This document shows, piece after piece, positions 1-7,715 of a stretch of 64,000 bases of DNA. The notes beneath the pieces are model-generated. The model worked only from the letters and a program-made list of their open reading frames with translations, was not told the DNA's origin and did not search any database. This stretch comes from Aliihoeflea sp. 40Bstr573 (GTDB taxonomy: Bacteria > Pseudomonadota > Alphaproteobacteria > Rhizobiales > Rhizobiaceae), in contig NZ_JAAAMH010000015.1 of the NCBI RefSeq assembly GCF_024105655.1, positions 16,714-80,713 of the forward strand. The letters run 5' to 3'. Each line of letters starts with the position of its first letter. Positions within the stretch are counted from its first letter, which is position 1. The translations under genes and the position numbers were made by a program.

Positions 1-152
1 GCTGACAGCTGCAGTTCACTTCGGATCCTTGACTTAAGGTGCCCGCGTAGCGCCGGCGCGCCATGCGAGCAGCTCGTCCGCCACATACGAGTCGCGTCCC
101 AATTATGCAACCGGTCGCAAAACGGGACCGTCACCAGAATTTTGGTACCGCC

Positions 153-890
153 TTAGACCAGCAGGTGCGACATTGTCGGGTCAGGGATCACTACCAAGGG
201 ACTTCCGTCGCGCACCGTGTCGTAGAGGTGGGCGACATCTTGATTGACCAGTCGAATACATCCCGACGAGACGGCATTGCCGATTGAGGATGCTTCGGGT
301 GTTCCGTGGAGCCGATAGAGCGTGTCGCGTCCGCCTTCGTGAATGTAGAGCGCTCGCGCGCCGAGCGGGTTATCGAGACCAGGTCCCATGCCACCATTCG
401 CGATTGAATAGGGTTCGAGCTCCGGCTGGCGGGCAACCATGGTGTCGGGCGGCGTCCAGCGCGGCCATTTGCGCTTGTAGGCAACTATCGCCCGGCCAGC
501 CCAGGCAAATCCGTCGCGGCCAACGCCGATACCGTAGCGTGCCGCGCGTCCGCCTGGCAGCACATGGTAGAGATACTTGCCGGGGGTATCCACGATGAGC
601 GTGCCCGCGGGTTCGTCTGTCGGATAATTAATTTCCTGACGCCAGAACCGCGGATCGAGCTTCGTCGTGTCGACTGCCGGAATGGGAAACTCCTCGTTCA
701 GCATGGCGGCATACATCAAGGGCGTGGGAGGCGGCGGCGGTGGTGGCGCGGCAACGAGTGCAGACTCGGGTGCTGTCGGCAGCGCCGTTGTGCAGCCGCC
801 CAGGAAAAGCGCGCCCGCGCCGACGAGGAATGTGCGCCTTGGAACGCCAACTCGCTTCAGCAAAGGTGAACAGTCGACACGGAATCTCAT
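153..890 (-). CDS. L,D-transpeptidase (YkuD/ErfK family), Tat-type lipoprotein
   Basis: This is a 245-residue exported peptidoglycan L,D-transpeptidase, an enzyme family that makes 3-3 cross-links or attaches proteins to the wall. The N-terminus has a twin-arginine stretch (RR at 18-19) followed by a lipobox ending in Cys33 (LGGC), then a poly-proline linker at about 48-57. The YkuD catalytic motif is intact, with His195 (HGTPE) and the nucleophile in SSGCIRL at Cys211. The ATG at 890 is preceded by GAGG at a good distance. The gene is divergent from the DsbA-like gene, and their shared promoter carries a CTTAAG-N5-CTTAAG box, so it probably belongs to the regulon of the neighbouring two-component system. 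The family call is firm; the exact cross-linking role is inferred. Confidence 0.93.
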   Translation of the reverse strand: MRFRVDCSPLLKRVGVPRRTFLVGAGALFLGGCTTALPTAPESALVAAPPPPPPPTPLMYAAMLNEEFPIPAVDTTKLDPRFWRQEINYPTDEPAGTLIVDTPGKYLYHVLPGGRAARYGIGVGRDGFAWAGRAIVAYKRKWPRWTPPDTMVARQPELEPYSIANGGMGPGLDNPLGARALYIHEGGRDTLYRLHGTPEASSIGNAVSSGCIRLVNQDVAHLYDTVRDGSPLVVIPDPTMSHLLV

Positions 891-938
891 GCTGGCCTCG
901 ATGTTTCTTGATTTTCGAAGCCGTGAGGCCTGCGTCAG

Positions 939-955
939 CTTAAGCCTGCCTTAAG
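939..955. promoter_or_regulatory. Direct-repeat box CTTAAG-N5-CTTAAG (candidate response-regulator site)
   Basis: Two perfect CTTAAG hexamers lie 11 bp apart, between the divergent L,D-transpeptidase and DsbA-like genes. The spacing of one helical turn is typical of OmpR-family tandem sites, and the sequence matches the known PmrA-box architecture. The same box occurs at 3746-3762. Binding by the regulator at 3032-3697 is inferred. Confidence 0.7.
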
Positions 956-999
956 GGCCATCGTCAGGCTGCGGCACATCGACAACAGGCAGGACAATC

Positions 1000-1677
1000 A
1001 TGGACCAACGACGCAACCACGCATGGACAGCACCACTTCTCGACCGCCCGGCATCCCGCCGCCAGTTCCTTCTCGGCATGGGTGCTGCGGGACTTCTCCT
1101 GGGCCTCGGCACCCTTCGCGACCGAGCGTTCGCGCAGGATCTCGATCTAGAAATGGTGCTGAACGATCCGGCTTCGCCTTTGGGCGGCAACCCGAAGGGC
1201 TCGCTCAACATCGTCACCTTTTTCGACTACAATTGCCCCTTCTGCCGCCAAGCCAGTAAGCCGCTGGGTGACGTCGTGCGGGCCGATGGAGATATTCGGC
1301 TCGTCTACAAGGAGTGGCCCATCCTGACGGATGCATCGCGAGACGGCGCTGTGCTCGCTCTGGCGGCGCATCGGCAGGGAAAGTATGAGACTGCGCACGC
1401 CGCGCTGATGGCACAGGAGGGGCGCGCCGACCCGGCTGCGATGCGGAGCGTGCTCGAAGCAACCGACATCGACATGACGCGGCTAGACGCCGACCGCGCG
1501 GCGCATTCAAAAGAAATCAATGCACATCTCGACCGTAACCTGGCGATTGCCGAGGCGCTCGGTCTGCGGGGAACACCGGCTTACCTCGTCGGGCCGTACC
1601 TCGTCGCATCGGCGCTCGACACGGCCGGCTTCGAACAGGTGATCAAGGATGCGCGGGCGCGCGGAAAGGACGGCTGA
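1000..1677 (+). CDS. DsbA/ScsC-like periplasmic thiol-disulfide protein
   Basis: This 225-residue protein belongs to the DSBA-like thioredoxin family. A twin-arginine segment (SRRQFLLG, about 19-26) and hydrophobic stretch ending at AFAQ (about 46) predict export. The active site is CPFC at residues 79-82 after FFDYN, and a cis-proline motif (RGTPAY) lies near residue 185. Family members oxidise or isomerise disulfides in the periplasm. The neighbouring dsbD and tlpA-like genes would supply reducing power, so a reductase/isomerase role like that of ScsC is more likely than an oxidase role; this is inference from context. The promoter has the CTTAAG tandem box. No dsbB is present in the window. 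Confidence 0.9.
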   Translation: MDQRRNHAWTAPLLDRPASRRQFLLGMGAAGLLLGLGTLRDRAFAQDLDLEMVLNDPASPLGGNPKGSLNIVTFFDYNCPFCRQASKPLGDVVRADGDIRLVYKEWPILTDASRDGAVLALAAHRQGKYETAHAALMAQEGRADPAAMRSVLEATDIDMTRLDADRAAHSKEINAHLDRNLAIAEALGLRGTPAYLVGPYLVASALDTAGFEQVIKDARARGKDG

Positions 1678-1682
1678 GCGGC

Positions 1683-3035
1683 TTAGCCCTTCTGAAAGTG
1701 GAGGGTGGCGCGGAAGCCGCCACGCTTTTCGTTCGCCAGCGTTAAGTGTCCGCCGACGCGCCTCATGATCGTATCCACAATCGCAAGGCCAAGGCCAGAA
1801 CCGACCCCGTCGCGACTTGCACCGCGCCAGAAGCGCTCGCGGGCGTGCGCCAGATCATCGTCACTCATACCGGGTCCCGCATCGATGACCTCGAAGCGGG
1901 ATTCCTGACTGGATGACGCAATGACGATCCGCACCCTCCCGCCGGCCGGCGAGTGAAGAACAGCGTTCTCGACGATGTTTCGAAGTGCCGTCGTCGCGAG
2001 TGCCCGGTCGCAGGAAACGGTCCGGGCATGAGCGCCCTCCAAATCGATGGTCACGCCACGGCGCGCAGCAAGGCTTTCCACCGACTGTACGCTATCGCGG
2101 ACGATTGCCCCGGGATCGGCGGGCGAAATCGTCTCCCGCTCCTCATTCGCGTCGACGGCCGCCAGATCAAGCAGTTGTCGGACCAGCCGCGACGAGCGGT
2201 CGACCCCTCCTGCAATCTGTTCGAGGGCGTGTCGGCGGATCTCCGGATCATCCGATGCCAGCGCGATCTGCGCCTGTGTCTTCAGGCCGGCGAGCGGCGT
2301 CTTCAGCTCGTGGGCGGCGAAGGCCGTGAAACTCTTCTCCCGCTCCCGAGCACCCGCGACGCGGCCGAATAGACCATTGATAGCATCCAGGGCAGGCCGC
2401 AGCTCACCAGGCGCATCGGGTAGATCAACCGGCCGCAGATCGGCGGCGTGTCGCTGGCCCAGGAGACCTGCCATGCGGTCGAGCGGACGCATGCCGCGCT
2501 GAACCGACAGCCAGGTCAGGAGGCCTGCGATCGGCAGGACAACCGTCATGGGCAGCAGTGTGCCGGTCATGACATCATTCACCAGCGACTGGCGAACCTG
2601 CAGGTTGTCGCCGACCATAACCTGAACACCACGGTCGGAGTTCAGGACCGTGTAGACGCGCCAGGTCTCGCCTTTGATTGTCGTCTGCGAAAAGCCATCA
2701 TCATTTGATGCCAGGCGTTCACGGGGTGCGGCTTCAGATCGGCCAACAAGCGTTCCAGCCAAGGACCATATCTGGCAGGAGAGCTGATGGCTGTAGGGCT
2801 CGTCGGTCATCGTCTCGACTTCGAGCCCTTCAATCGCGCCCGCTGCCGTTGCGATTTCGATCCGATGATCGGTGATCAGGGAATCCACCATGCGCGCGGC
2901 TTCGCGCAGCCGGGCATCCAACACCTGCTCGACACGCGCCTGGGTGCTCCAGTAAATCCACGCCGCCGCGGACAGCCAAACGGCCCCGGTCGTGAGCAGA
3001 AGGATCAGCAGCAGTCTGGTGCGCATCGACTTCAT
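1683..3035 (-). CDS. Sensor histidine kinase (QseC/PmrB-like)
   Basis: This is a 450-residue membrane sensor kinase. A transmembrane helix at about 8-28 and another at about 158-178 bracket a periplasmic sensor region of about 130 residues that holds a single cysteine (Cys87). HAMP-like and HisKA segments follow, with the phosphoacceptor His242 in AHELKTPLAG. The HATPase part shows the N box (RNIVENA), a DAGPGMSD G1 box and a GSGLGLAIV G2 box. It overlaps the response-regulator gene by 4 bp (ATGA), so the two are translationally coupled. It lies between two thiol-redox operons, which suggests a signal connected to envelope or redox stress; the ligand cannot be read from the sequence. Confidence 0.95.
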   Translation of the reverse strand: MKSMRTRLLLILLLTTGAVWLSAAAWIYWSTQARVEQVLDARLREAARMVDSLITDHRIEIATAAGAIEGLEVETMTDEPYSHQLSCQIWSLAGTLVGRSEAAPRERLASNDDGFSQTTIKGETWRVYTVLNSDRGVQVMVGDNLQVRQSLVNDVMTGTLLPMTVVLPIAGLLTWLSVQRGMRPLDRMAGLLGQRHAADLRPVDLPDAPGELRPALDAINGLFGRVAGAREREKSFTAFAAHELKTPLAGLKTQAQIALASDDPEIRRHALEQIAGGVDRSSRLVRQLLDLAAVDANEERETISPADPGAIVRDSVQSVESLAARRGVTIDLEGAHARTVSCDRALATTALRNIVENAVLHSPAGGRVRIVIASSSQESRFEVIDAGPGMSDDDLAHARERFWRGASRDGVGSGLGLAIVDTIMRRVGGHLTLANEKRGGFRATLHFQKG

Positions 3036-3697
3036 GGCTGCTCTGCGCCCACACGATAGCCGATGCCGCGCACGGTCTGGATGACGCCCGCGCCGAGCTT
3101 TGCCCTGAGATTGTGGATGTGGACCTCGACCGCATTGCTCTCCACCCCTTCCTGCCAGCCGTAGATCGTCTCCTCCAGCGTTGTCCTAGCAATGACTGCG
3201 CCGGGGCGTTCCAAGAGCAGGCGCAAAATGGTGAACTCACGTCGTGTGAGAGAGACGGGCTTGTCGTCGCGCGTGACTGACAGCATTGCGGGATCGAGAA
3301 CGACATCCTGCCAGGACAAGGTCGCACACGCCCGGCCAGAGCTACGCCGCTGGATCGCGCGCAGGCGGGCGGCCAGTTCGTCGAGATCGAAGGGCTTGCC
3401 GAGGTAATCGTCGGCACCCGCGTCGAGCCCGGCAATTCGCTCGCCGACCCGGTCCCGCGCAGTGAGCAGCAGGATCGGCGTTGTGTCGCGCTCGCGTCGT
3501 CGTTGTGCCAGCAGGTCGATGCCGGACCCGTCGGGCAGCATGATGTCGAGGACGACCGCCTCGTAGTCGCTCGCGCGCAGGGCTGCATCGGCATCAGCAC
3601 AAGTCGAAACCGCATCAGGACTGAAGCCGGCGAGCTTCAGTCCGACCGTCAGGCCGTCCAGCAGGATGGGATCGTCCTCGACGATGAGAATGCGCAT
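3032..3697 (-). CDS. OmpR-family response regulator
   Basis: This is a 221-residue regulator with an N-terminal receiver domain (acidic pair Asp8-Asp9, phosphoacceptor Asp51 in LDIMLPDG, Lys101 in GKPFD) and a C-terminal winged-helix DNA-binding domain from about 125 to 218. It is the first gene of a two-gene minus-strand operon with the histidine kinase. Its promoter contains the tandem CTTAAG box at 3746-3762, 49 bp before the start codon, which suggests autoregulation and shared control of the divergent dsbD. The closest functional group by motif and box is PmrA/QseB, but the target here is evidently a thiol-redox set. Confidence 0.95.
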   Translation of the reverse strand: MRILIVEDDPILLDGLTVGLKLAGFSPDAVSTCADADAALRASDYEAVVLDIMLPDGSGIDLLAQRRRERDTTPILLLTARDRVGERIAGLDAGADDYLGKPFDLDELAARLRAIQRRSSGRACATLSWQDVVLDPAMLSVTRDDKPVSLTRREFTILRLLLERPGAVIARTTLEETIYGWQEGVESNAVEVHIHNLRAKLGAGVIQTVRGIGYRVGAEQP

Positions 3698-3745
3698 CGC
3701 TTGCGGCGGCTCCTTCCGATTGCAGGGACCGTCTCGACGCGTCTG

Positions 3746-3762
3746 CTTAAGGCTGCCTTAAG
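3746..3762. promoter_or_regulatory. Direct-repeat box CTTAAG-N5-CTTAAG (candidate response-regulator site)
   Basis: This is the second copy of the 17-bp box, centred between the divergent response-regulator and dsbD genes. It differs from the copy at 939-955 only in the spacer (GCTGC versus CCTGC). The distance to both flanking start codons is about 50 bp, as in the first copy. Confidence 0.72.
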
Positions 3763-3812
3763 TTGCCCCGCCGAGACGGCACTCCTTCGCAACGAAAGAA
3801 GGCTTGATCAAG

Positions 3813-5558
3813 ATGCGGTTCATCCTCTCGGCTCTGATTGCCCTGATCCTCTCAGTGAGCGCTGCCCTTGCGCAGCCGGCTGCGCCGCTCGATGTCGACG
3901 AGGCCTTCGCGCTTTCAGTGGCGAGAGACGGGGAAACGTTGATGCTCCGATGGACGATTGCGTCCGGCTACTATCTCTACCGCGACAATGTCCGGATCAT
4001 TCAAGGCGCGGACGCACTACCGGTCACGATCTCGAAGGGCGTCACCAAGGAAGATCCCGGCTTCGGCACTGTAGAGGTCATCTTCGACGAAGCCGTGGCA
4101 ACTGTCACACCAAAGAGCGGCGAACCTCTTCGTGTGGACTATCAGGGCTGCCAGGACGGCGGCATCTGCTATCGGCCAGAGGCGCGTATGATCGCGCCGG
4201 ACACGCTCGAGGTCACAAACGCCGTCAGCGGCTTCGGCGCGCCGGCGACTGCCGACGATTCGTTGGCTGCAGCAGGCATCGCAATCGCGGACGACGGCGG
4301 GGAAGCATCCTCAATCCTTGAAAGCAGCAGTGTCTTCTGGGTCACGCTCAGCTTTCTTGGCTTCGGTCTGTTGCTGGCCTTCACTCCTTGCGTCTTCCCG
4401 ATCTATCCGATCGTCATCGGCATGCTCGGCCGCCAAGGCGAACGGACAAGTGCCCGCCGCGGCTTTGTTTTGTCTATCACCTACGTCTTCGGTCTGGCGC
4501 TGGCCTTCGCGATCGTCGGTGCCGTCGTCGGCTGGAGCGGCCAAAACATCCAATTCGCCCTGCAGTCGCCGCTGACCACAGTGGCAGTCACCGTGCTGTT
4601 CCTCGTCCTCGCCAGCTCCATGTTCGGTGCCTTCGAGCTTCAGCTGCCGAGTGCGTTTACATCCCGCTTCGCGGGGCGGAGCAGCGGCGGCTCTCTGGGA
4701 TCGGCGGGGGCATTGGGGTTCACCTCGGCGCTGATCGTCGGGCCATGCGTAACCGCGCCGCTGGCCGGAGCGCTGGTCTACATCGCACAGGGCGGCGACT
4801 GGAGGCTCGGCGCGCTGGCGCTGTTCGCACTGGGCTTCGGCAAGGGCCTGCCCCTCATCGCCATGGCCACTTTCGGTGCTGGTCTGCTGCCGCGCGCCGG
4901 ACGGTGGATGGAGGAGATCAAACGCCTGTTCGGCTTCGGCTTCGTTGCTATGGCGATCTGGGTTGCGACGCCCTTGATGCCTCTGGCGATGGACGTGTCA
5001 CTTTATGCGCTGCTTGTGATCGTGGCAGCGGTTGATCTCATGTCGCGGATCTCGTCACGACGGGCAAGGGCGGTTGGCATGGGGCTGATGCTCGTTGCCG
5101 GCGTGCTGACTCTCGGAGCGCTCGATGGCAACGGCAAGCCCATGCAGGCCCTGGCGAGGATCGCGCTTCGCTCCACGCCGCCTGATCAGTCGGACCTCGC
5201 CTTCACGACGACGGCATCCCGAGAAGGCCTTCTTCATGCTTTCCAAATAGCCGGCGAGAGGGCGCAGCCGCTGATGCTCTACGTCACAGCCGACTGGTGC
5301 GTGATCTGCCGAACCATCGAGCGCAATGTCTTCCCTGCAGACGGGGTCAGGGCAGCGCTGGACGGCATCCATTTGGTGAAATTCGATGTCAGCGAATTCG
5401 ACGTGGCCGCGCAGGCTGTGCTGGACGAACTTAATGTCGCCGGTCCGCCGACCATGCTGTTCTTCGATCCCGCCCGGCGGGAACGGCAAGGGACGCGCCT
5501 GATAGGAAGCGTGAAGCCATCCGACATCGTCGAGTCCGCAGCGGCACTCAAGCGATGA
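3813..5558 (+). CDS. dsbD: Thiol:disulfide interchange protein DsbD
   Basis: This 581-residue three-part protein passes electrons from cytoplasmic thioredoxin across the inner membrane to periplasmic thiol proteins. A signal peptide (residues 1 to about 20) is followed by a periplasmic DsbD-alpha domain with a Cys pair (YQGCQDGGICYR). The membrane domain has the CcdA-type motifs TPCVFPIYP and GPCVTAPLA. The C-terminal thioredoxin domain has WCVIC. The ATG at 3813 is preferred to the in-frame TTG at 3804 because GAAAGAAGG ends 10 bases before it. It overlaps the next gene by 4 bp and sits behind the CTTAAG box. It is probably the reductant source for the DsbA-like and TlpA-like proteins beside it. 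Confidence 0.95.
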   Translation: MRFILSALIALILSVSAALAQPAAPLDVDEAFALSVARDGETLMLRWTIASGYYLYRDNVRIIQGADALPVTISKGVTKEDPGFGTVEVIFDEAVATVTPKSGEPLRVDYQGCQDGGICYRPEARMIAPDTLEVTNAVSGFGAPATADDSLAAAGIAIADDGGEASSILESSSVFWVTLSFLGFGLLLAFTPCVFPIYPIVIGMLGRQGERTSARRGFVLSITYVFGLALAFAIVGAVVGWSGQNIQFALQSPLTTVAVTVLFLVLASSMFGAFELQLPSAFTSRFAGRSSGGSLGSAGALGFTSALIVGPCVTAPLAGALVYIAQGGDWRLGALALFALGFGKGLPLIAMATFGAGLLPRAGRWMEEIKRLFGFGFVAMAIWVATPLMPLAMDVSLYALLVIVAAVDLMSRISSRRARAVGMGLMLVAGVLTLGALDGNGKPMQALARIALRSTPPDQSDLAFTTTASREGLLHAFQIAGERAQPLMLYVTADWCVICRTIERNVFPADGVRAALDGIHLVKFDVSEFDVAAQAVLDELNVAGPPTMLFFDPARRERQGTRLIGSVKPSDIVESAAALKR

Positions 5559-6346
5559 ATGCCGTTACAGTCGGACCGTTCATGCTGTCAGTCGACCGGC
5601 TCGTCGCGCTCGCTGGCATACTCGCCTTCATCGTTGTCACGTCGGTCGCAGCGCGCAGGGTCGACCCAGGCTTCGCCCGATGGTCAACGACAGGTCTGGT
5701 CGTCGGCATCATCGCAGCGCGGATCGCTCATGTCGCTTTAAACTGGAGCACGTTCGCGGAATACCCTTGGCGTGCGGTTGCCGTCTGGCAGGGCGGGTTC
5801 TTCTGGCCCGCCGGCGTTCTCGCCGCGCTCATCCTTCTGCTGGTTCAAGTCAGGCACACGCACGGACGGATCGCAGGCATTGCCGGCGTAGCCGTCGGCC
5901 TCTTCGTCTGGAATGCCGCTTCGCTCCTGACGTCAGGCGTCGATCCGGTGCCGCTCCCCGGCAATCCGCTACAGACCCTCGCTGGAGAAGCCGTCTCGCT
6001 TCCCGAACTTGCCGGAAGGCCCATGGTGATCAACCTCTGGGCGACATGGTGTCCGCCCTGCCGTCGCGAGATGCCAATGATGGCCAACGTCGCCGCATCG
6101 TCTAGCGACGTTACGTTTGTGTTTGCCAACCAGGGAGAAGATGCGTCCCGCATCCGCCGCTATCTCTCGCAGGAAAACCTGCTTTTACCGAACGTTCTTA
6201 TCGACGGTCTCGGCGAGCTGGGCCGGCACTATAGTGCACCGGGACTGCCTGCGACGCTGTTTGTGGGCGAGGATGGGCGTTTGGTCGACATTCAACTAGG
6301 AGAGGTATCGCGTGAGGCTTTGCTTCAGAAGTTGGACGACCTTTGA
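5555..6346 (+). CDS. Lgt-like membrane domain fused to TlpA-type thioredoxin
   Basis: This 263-residue protein has three to four membrane segments in its first half (about 12-30, 45-65, 75-100, 105-125), resembling the membrane core of prolipoprotein diacylglyceryl transferase. A TlpA/ResA-like thioredoxin domain follows from about residue 140. The active site WCPPC lies in NLWATWCPPCRREMP, and the cis-Pro region is APGLPATLF. It is translationally coupled to dsbD (ATGA overlap), so the domain probably faces the periplasm and takes electrons from DsbD, as in ScsB/ScsD pairs. The Lgt-like half is too short to be a functional lipoprotein transferase and is presumably an anchor. Confidence 0.85.
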   Translation: MNAVTVGPFMLSVDRLVALAGILAFIVVTSVAARRVDPGFARWSTTGLVVGIIAARIAHVALNWSTFAEYPWRAVAVWQGGFFWPAGVLAALILLLVQVRHTHGRIAGIAGVAVGLFVWNAASLLTSGVDPVPLPGNPLQTLAGEAVSLPELAGRPMVINLWATWCPPCRREMPMMANVAASSSDVTFVFANQGEDASRIRRYLSQENLLLPNVLIDGLGELGRHYSAPGLPATLFVGEDGRLVDIQLGEVSREALLQKLDDL

Positions 6347-6591
6347 CGAAAAGACTTGAAGTGCTGGACGTGCGGGTCAGCATTCAGTCGTCTCGGAGCA
6401 TTCCGTGCGAGCCTAATGCCTCCTGACACGACGGGTCGCCTGCGCGCCCAATTAGCTGTAGATCGAGCGTAAAGCGGCCAACATCTCTCAGACAGCACGT
6501 AAACTTACGCGGCAGAGGCTGAGCGTGCATGTGAGATGGCGAGGGATGCAATGCCGCTGGCACAAGTGAAGGGCTAAATCAGTGACGGAAT

Positions 6592-6616
6592 AAAAAGGCG
6601 GCACGAATGCCGCCTT
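6592..6616 (-). terminator. Rho-independent terminator of the pseudoazurin gene
   Basis: A perfect 9-bp stem (AAGGCGGCA / TGCCGCCTT) with a 4-base loop is followed on the minus strand by TTTTTA. It lies just after the pseudoazurin stop codon. Confidence 0.85.
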
Positions 6617-6639
6617 CTGGATCGACATGCCGCGAAGGA

Positions 6640-7089
6640 TCAGCTTCCAGCCTCGATCTCGGCGAAGATCTTTTCAGCGACCTGCTTGGCCTTGCCCGGA
6701 AAGCGGAGCTTCTTAACGTCATCGAGATTGGTCGGTTGGCCGACGACCACCGCGCCAATCATGCCCATGCCGAAATGCGGCGTGCATTGATACATGTAGA
6801 CGCCTTCGGCGTTGACCGTCACCGTGATCTCTTCGTTGACCTTGCCCTTCCACTCTTCGGCACCTTCCGGCACGCCGTCCTTGATGGTTGCCGAGTTGTG
6901 GCTCTTGTCGGTGGGTGTGAACTTGATCGTGTCGCCCGGCTCGGCCATGACGATGAGCGGTTCGAAGACCATCATGGTCCCGTCGGCGCCTTTGTTGAGC
7001 ATCTTCACCTCGTGCTCCGCGGAATTGGCCGCCACAGGCATGGCGAAGGCCAGGGCGAGACCGATTGCATAGACAGATTTCAATTCCAT
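6640..7089 (-). CDS. Pseudoazurin (blue copper electron carrier)
   Basis: This is a 149-residue cupredoxin with a signal peptide (1 to about 23, cleavage near NSAEHEV). The type 1 copper ligands are visible: His in DKSHNS (about 64), then Cys102, His105 and Met108 in YQCTPHFGMGM. The ATG at 7089 is chosen because GGGAGG precedes it and the signal peptide starts there; the open frame continues upstream without support. Pseudoazurins carry electrons between periplasmic cytochromes and terminal reductases. Its place beside the sox genes, and ATAT-type elements in its promoter, suggest it takes electrons from thiosulfate oxidation; this is inferred. Confidence 0.95.
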   Translation of the reverse strand: MELKSVYAIGLALAFAMPVAANSAEHEVKMLNKGADGTMMVFEPLIVMAEPGDTIKFTPTDKSHNSATIKDGVPEGAEEWKGKVNEEITVTVNAEGVYMYQCTPHFGMGMIGAVVVGQPTNLDDVKKLRFPGKAKQVAEKIFAEIEAGS

Positions 7090-7113
7090 TCCTCCCGGTT
7101 GCAGACACGACGC

Positions 7114-7159
7114 GCATATGTGTCGTTCGAATAGAAACATTGCAATAATCGCATATGTG
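7114..7159. promoter_or_regulatory. Repeated GCATATGTG elements upstream of pseudoazurin
   Basis: GCATATGTG occurs at 7114-7122 and again at 7151-7159, exactly 37 bp apart, in the pseudoazurin promoter. The ATATGC half-site recalls the sox intergenic palindromes, but neither copy is a full palindrome of that type. Control by SoxR is a guess. Confidence 0.4.
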
Positions 7160-7177
7160 GTCAACCCGGATGGCAGG

Positions 7178-7630
7178 TCAAAAGCCCTCGGCGGCTTCCC
7201 GAGCGATTTCATCGAGCAGGGTGTTGACTTCGTCGCGGCCTGGGCCTGGCGGCAGGGAGCGGTATCCCACGACGACTTCGCCCGGCTTCTCCTCCGCCTC
7301 GTAGACGAAAAGCACGTACGGACAGAACGCGATGTTCGACAGGTCCGCTTCCATCGCCTTTCGCGAAACGACGGCCGAGCAGAACTGGAGGAACTCCGCA
7401 TTCGAATAAAGCGGCTTCTCGGCCCCGACGTCACCGGCTGTTCGCGCCAGCATGTCGCCGATCTGGCCATGATAATCGACGACATACCCTCGGTTGACGA
7501 TGGCGTCCTCGAGGCTTGCCGCGACGTCCTCGTAGGGCTGATCGCTGGTGTAGGTTTTCGCAGCGTCCTGCGCGTGAGCCACTGCGATGCCGGCGAGCAA
7601 AGCGGCAAATGCTGGAAGATGAATACGCAT
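7178..7630 (-). CDS. DUF302 family exported protein
   Basis: This 150-residue protein has a signal peptide (about 1-20, ending AHAQ) and a DUF302 domain; the fold-typical stretch YEDVAASLEDAIVNRGYVVDYHG starts near residue 33. The ATG at 7630 is favoured over the overlapping GTG at 7633 because GGAGG lies six bases before it. DUF302 proteins are often found beside sulfur-oxidation genes, but their biochemical role is not established. Two cysteines (in FCSAV and AFCPYV) might form a disulfide or bind a ligand. It is divergent from the metallo-hydrolase gene and shares with it an AT-rich region holding an ATATGCAAAAA half-site. Confidence 0.85.
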   Translation of the reverse strand: MRIHLPAFAALLAGIAVAHAQDAAKTYTSDQPYEDVAASLEDAIVNRGYVVDYHGQIGDMLARTAGDVGAEKPLYSNAEFLQFCSAVVSRKAMEADLSNIAFCPYVLFVYEAEEKPGEVVVGYRSLPPGPGRDEVNTLLDEIAREAAEGF

Positions 7631-7680
7631 CACGGGCCTCCGATCGTTTCATGACCGACAGGCTAGCGCGGTCGATCCAA

Positions 7681-7701
7681 ATATGCAAAAAATTAAATAT
7701 G
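7681..7701. promoter_or_regulatory. Candidate SoxR half-site pair
   Basis: ATATGCAAAAA at 7681-7691 is identical over 11 bases to the left part of the soxW-soxX palindrome, and a second ATATG follows at 7697. It lies between the divergent DUF302 and metallo-hydrolase genes. The symmetry is poorer than in the other sites. Confidence 0.45.
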
Positions 7702-7715
7702 TAGGGAGGATGGAC

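Noticed and set aside
33..38. Single CTTAAG near the window start as a third regulator box
   Set aside because: No second hexamer lies 11 bp to either side, so it does not fit the tandem architecture.
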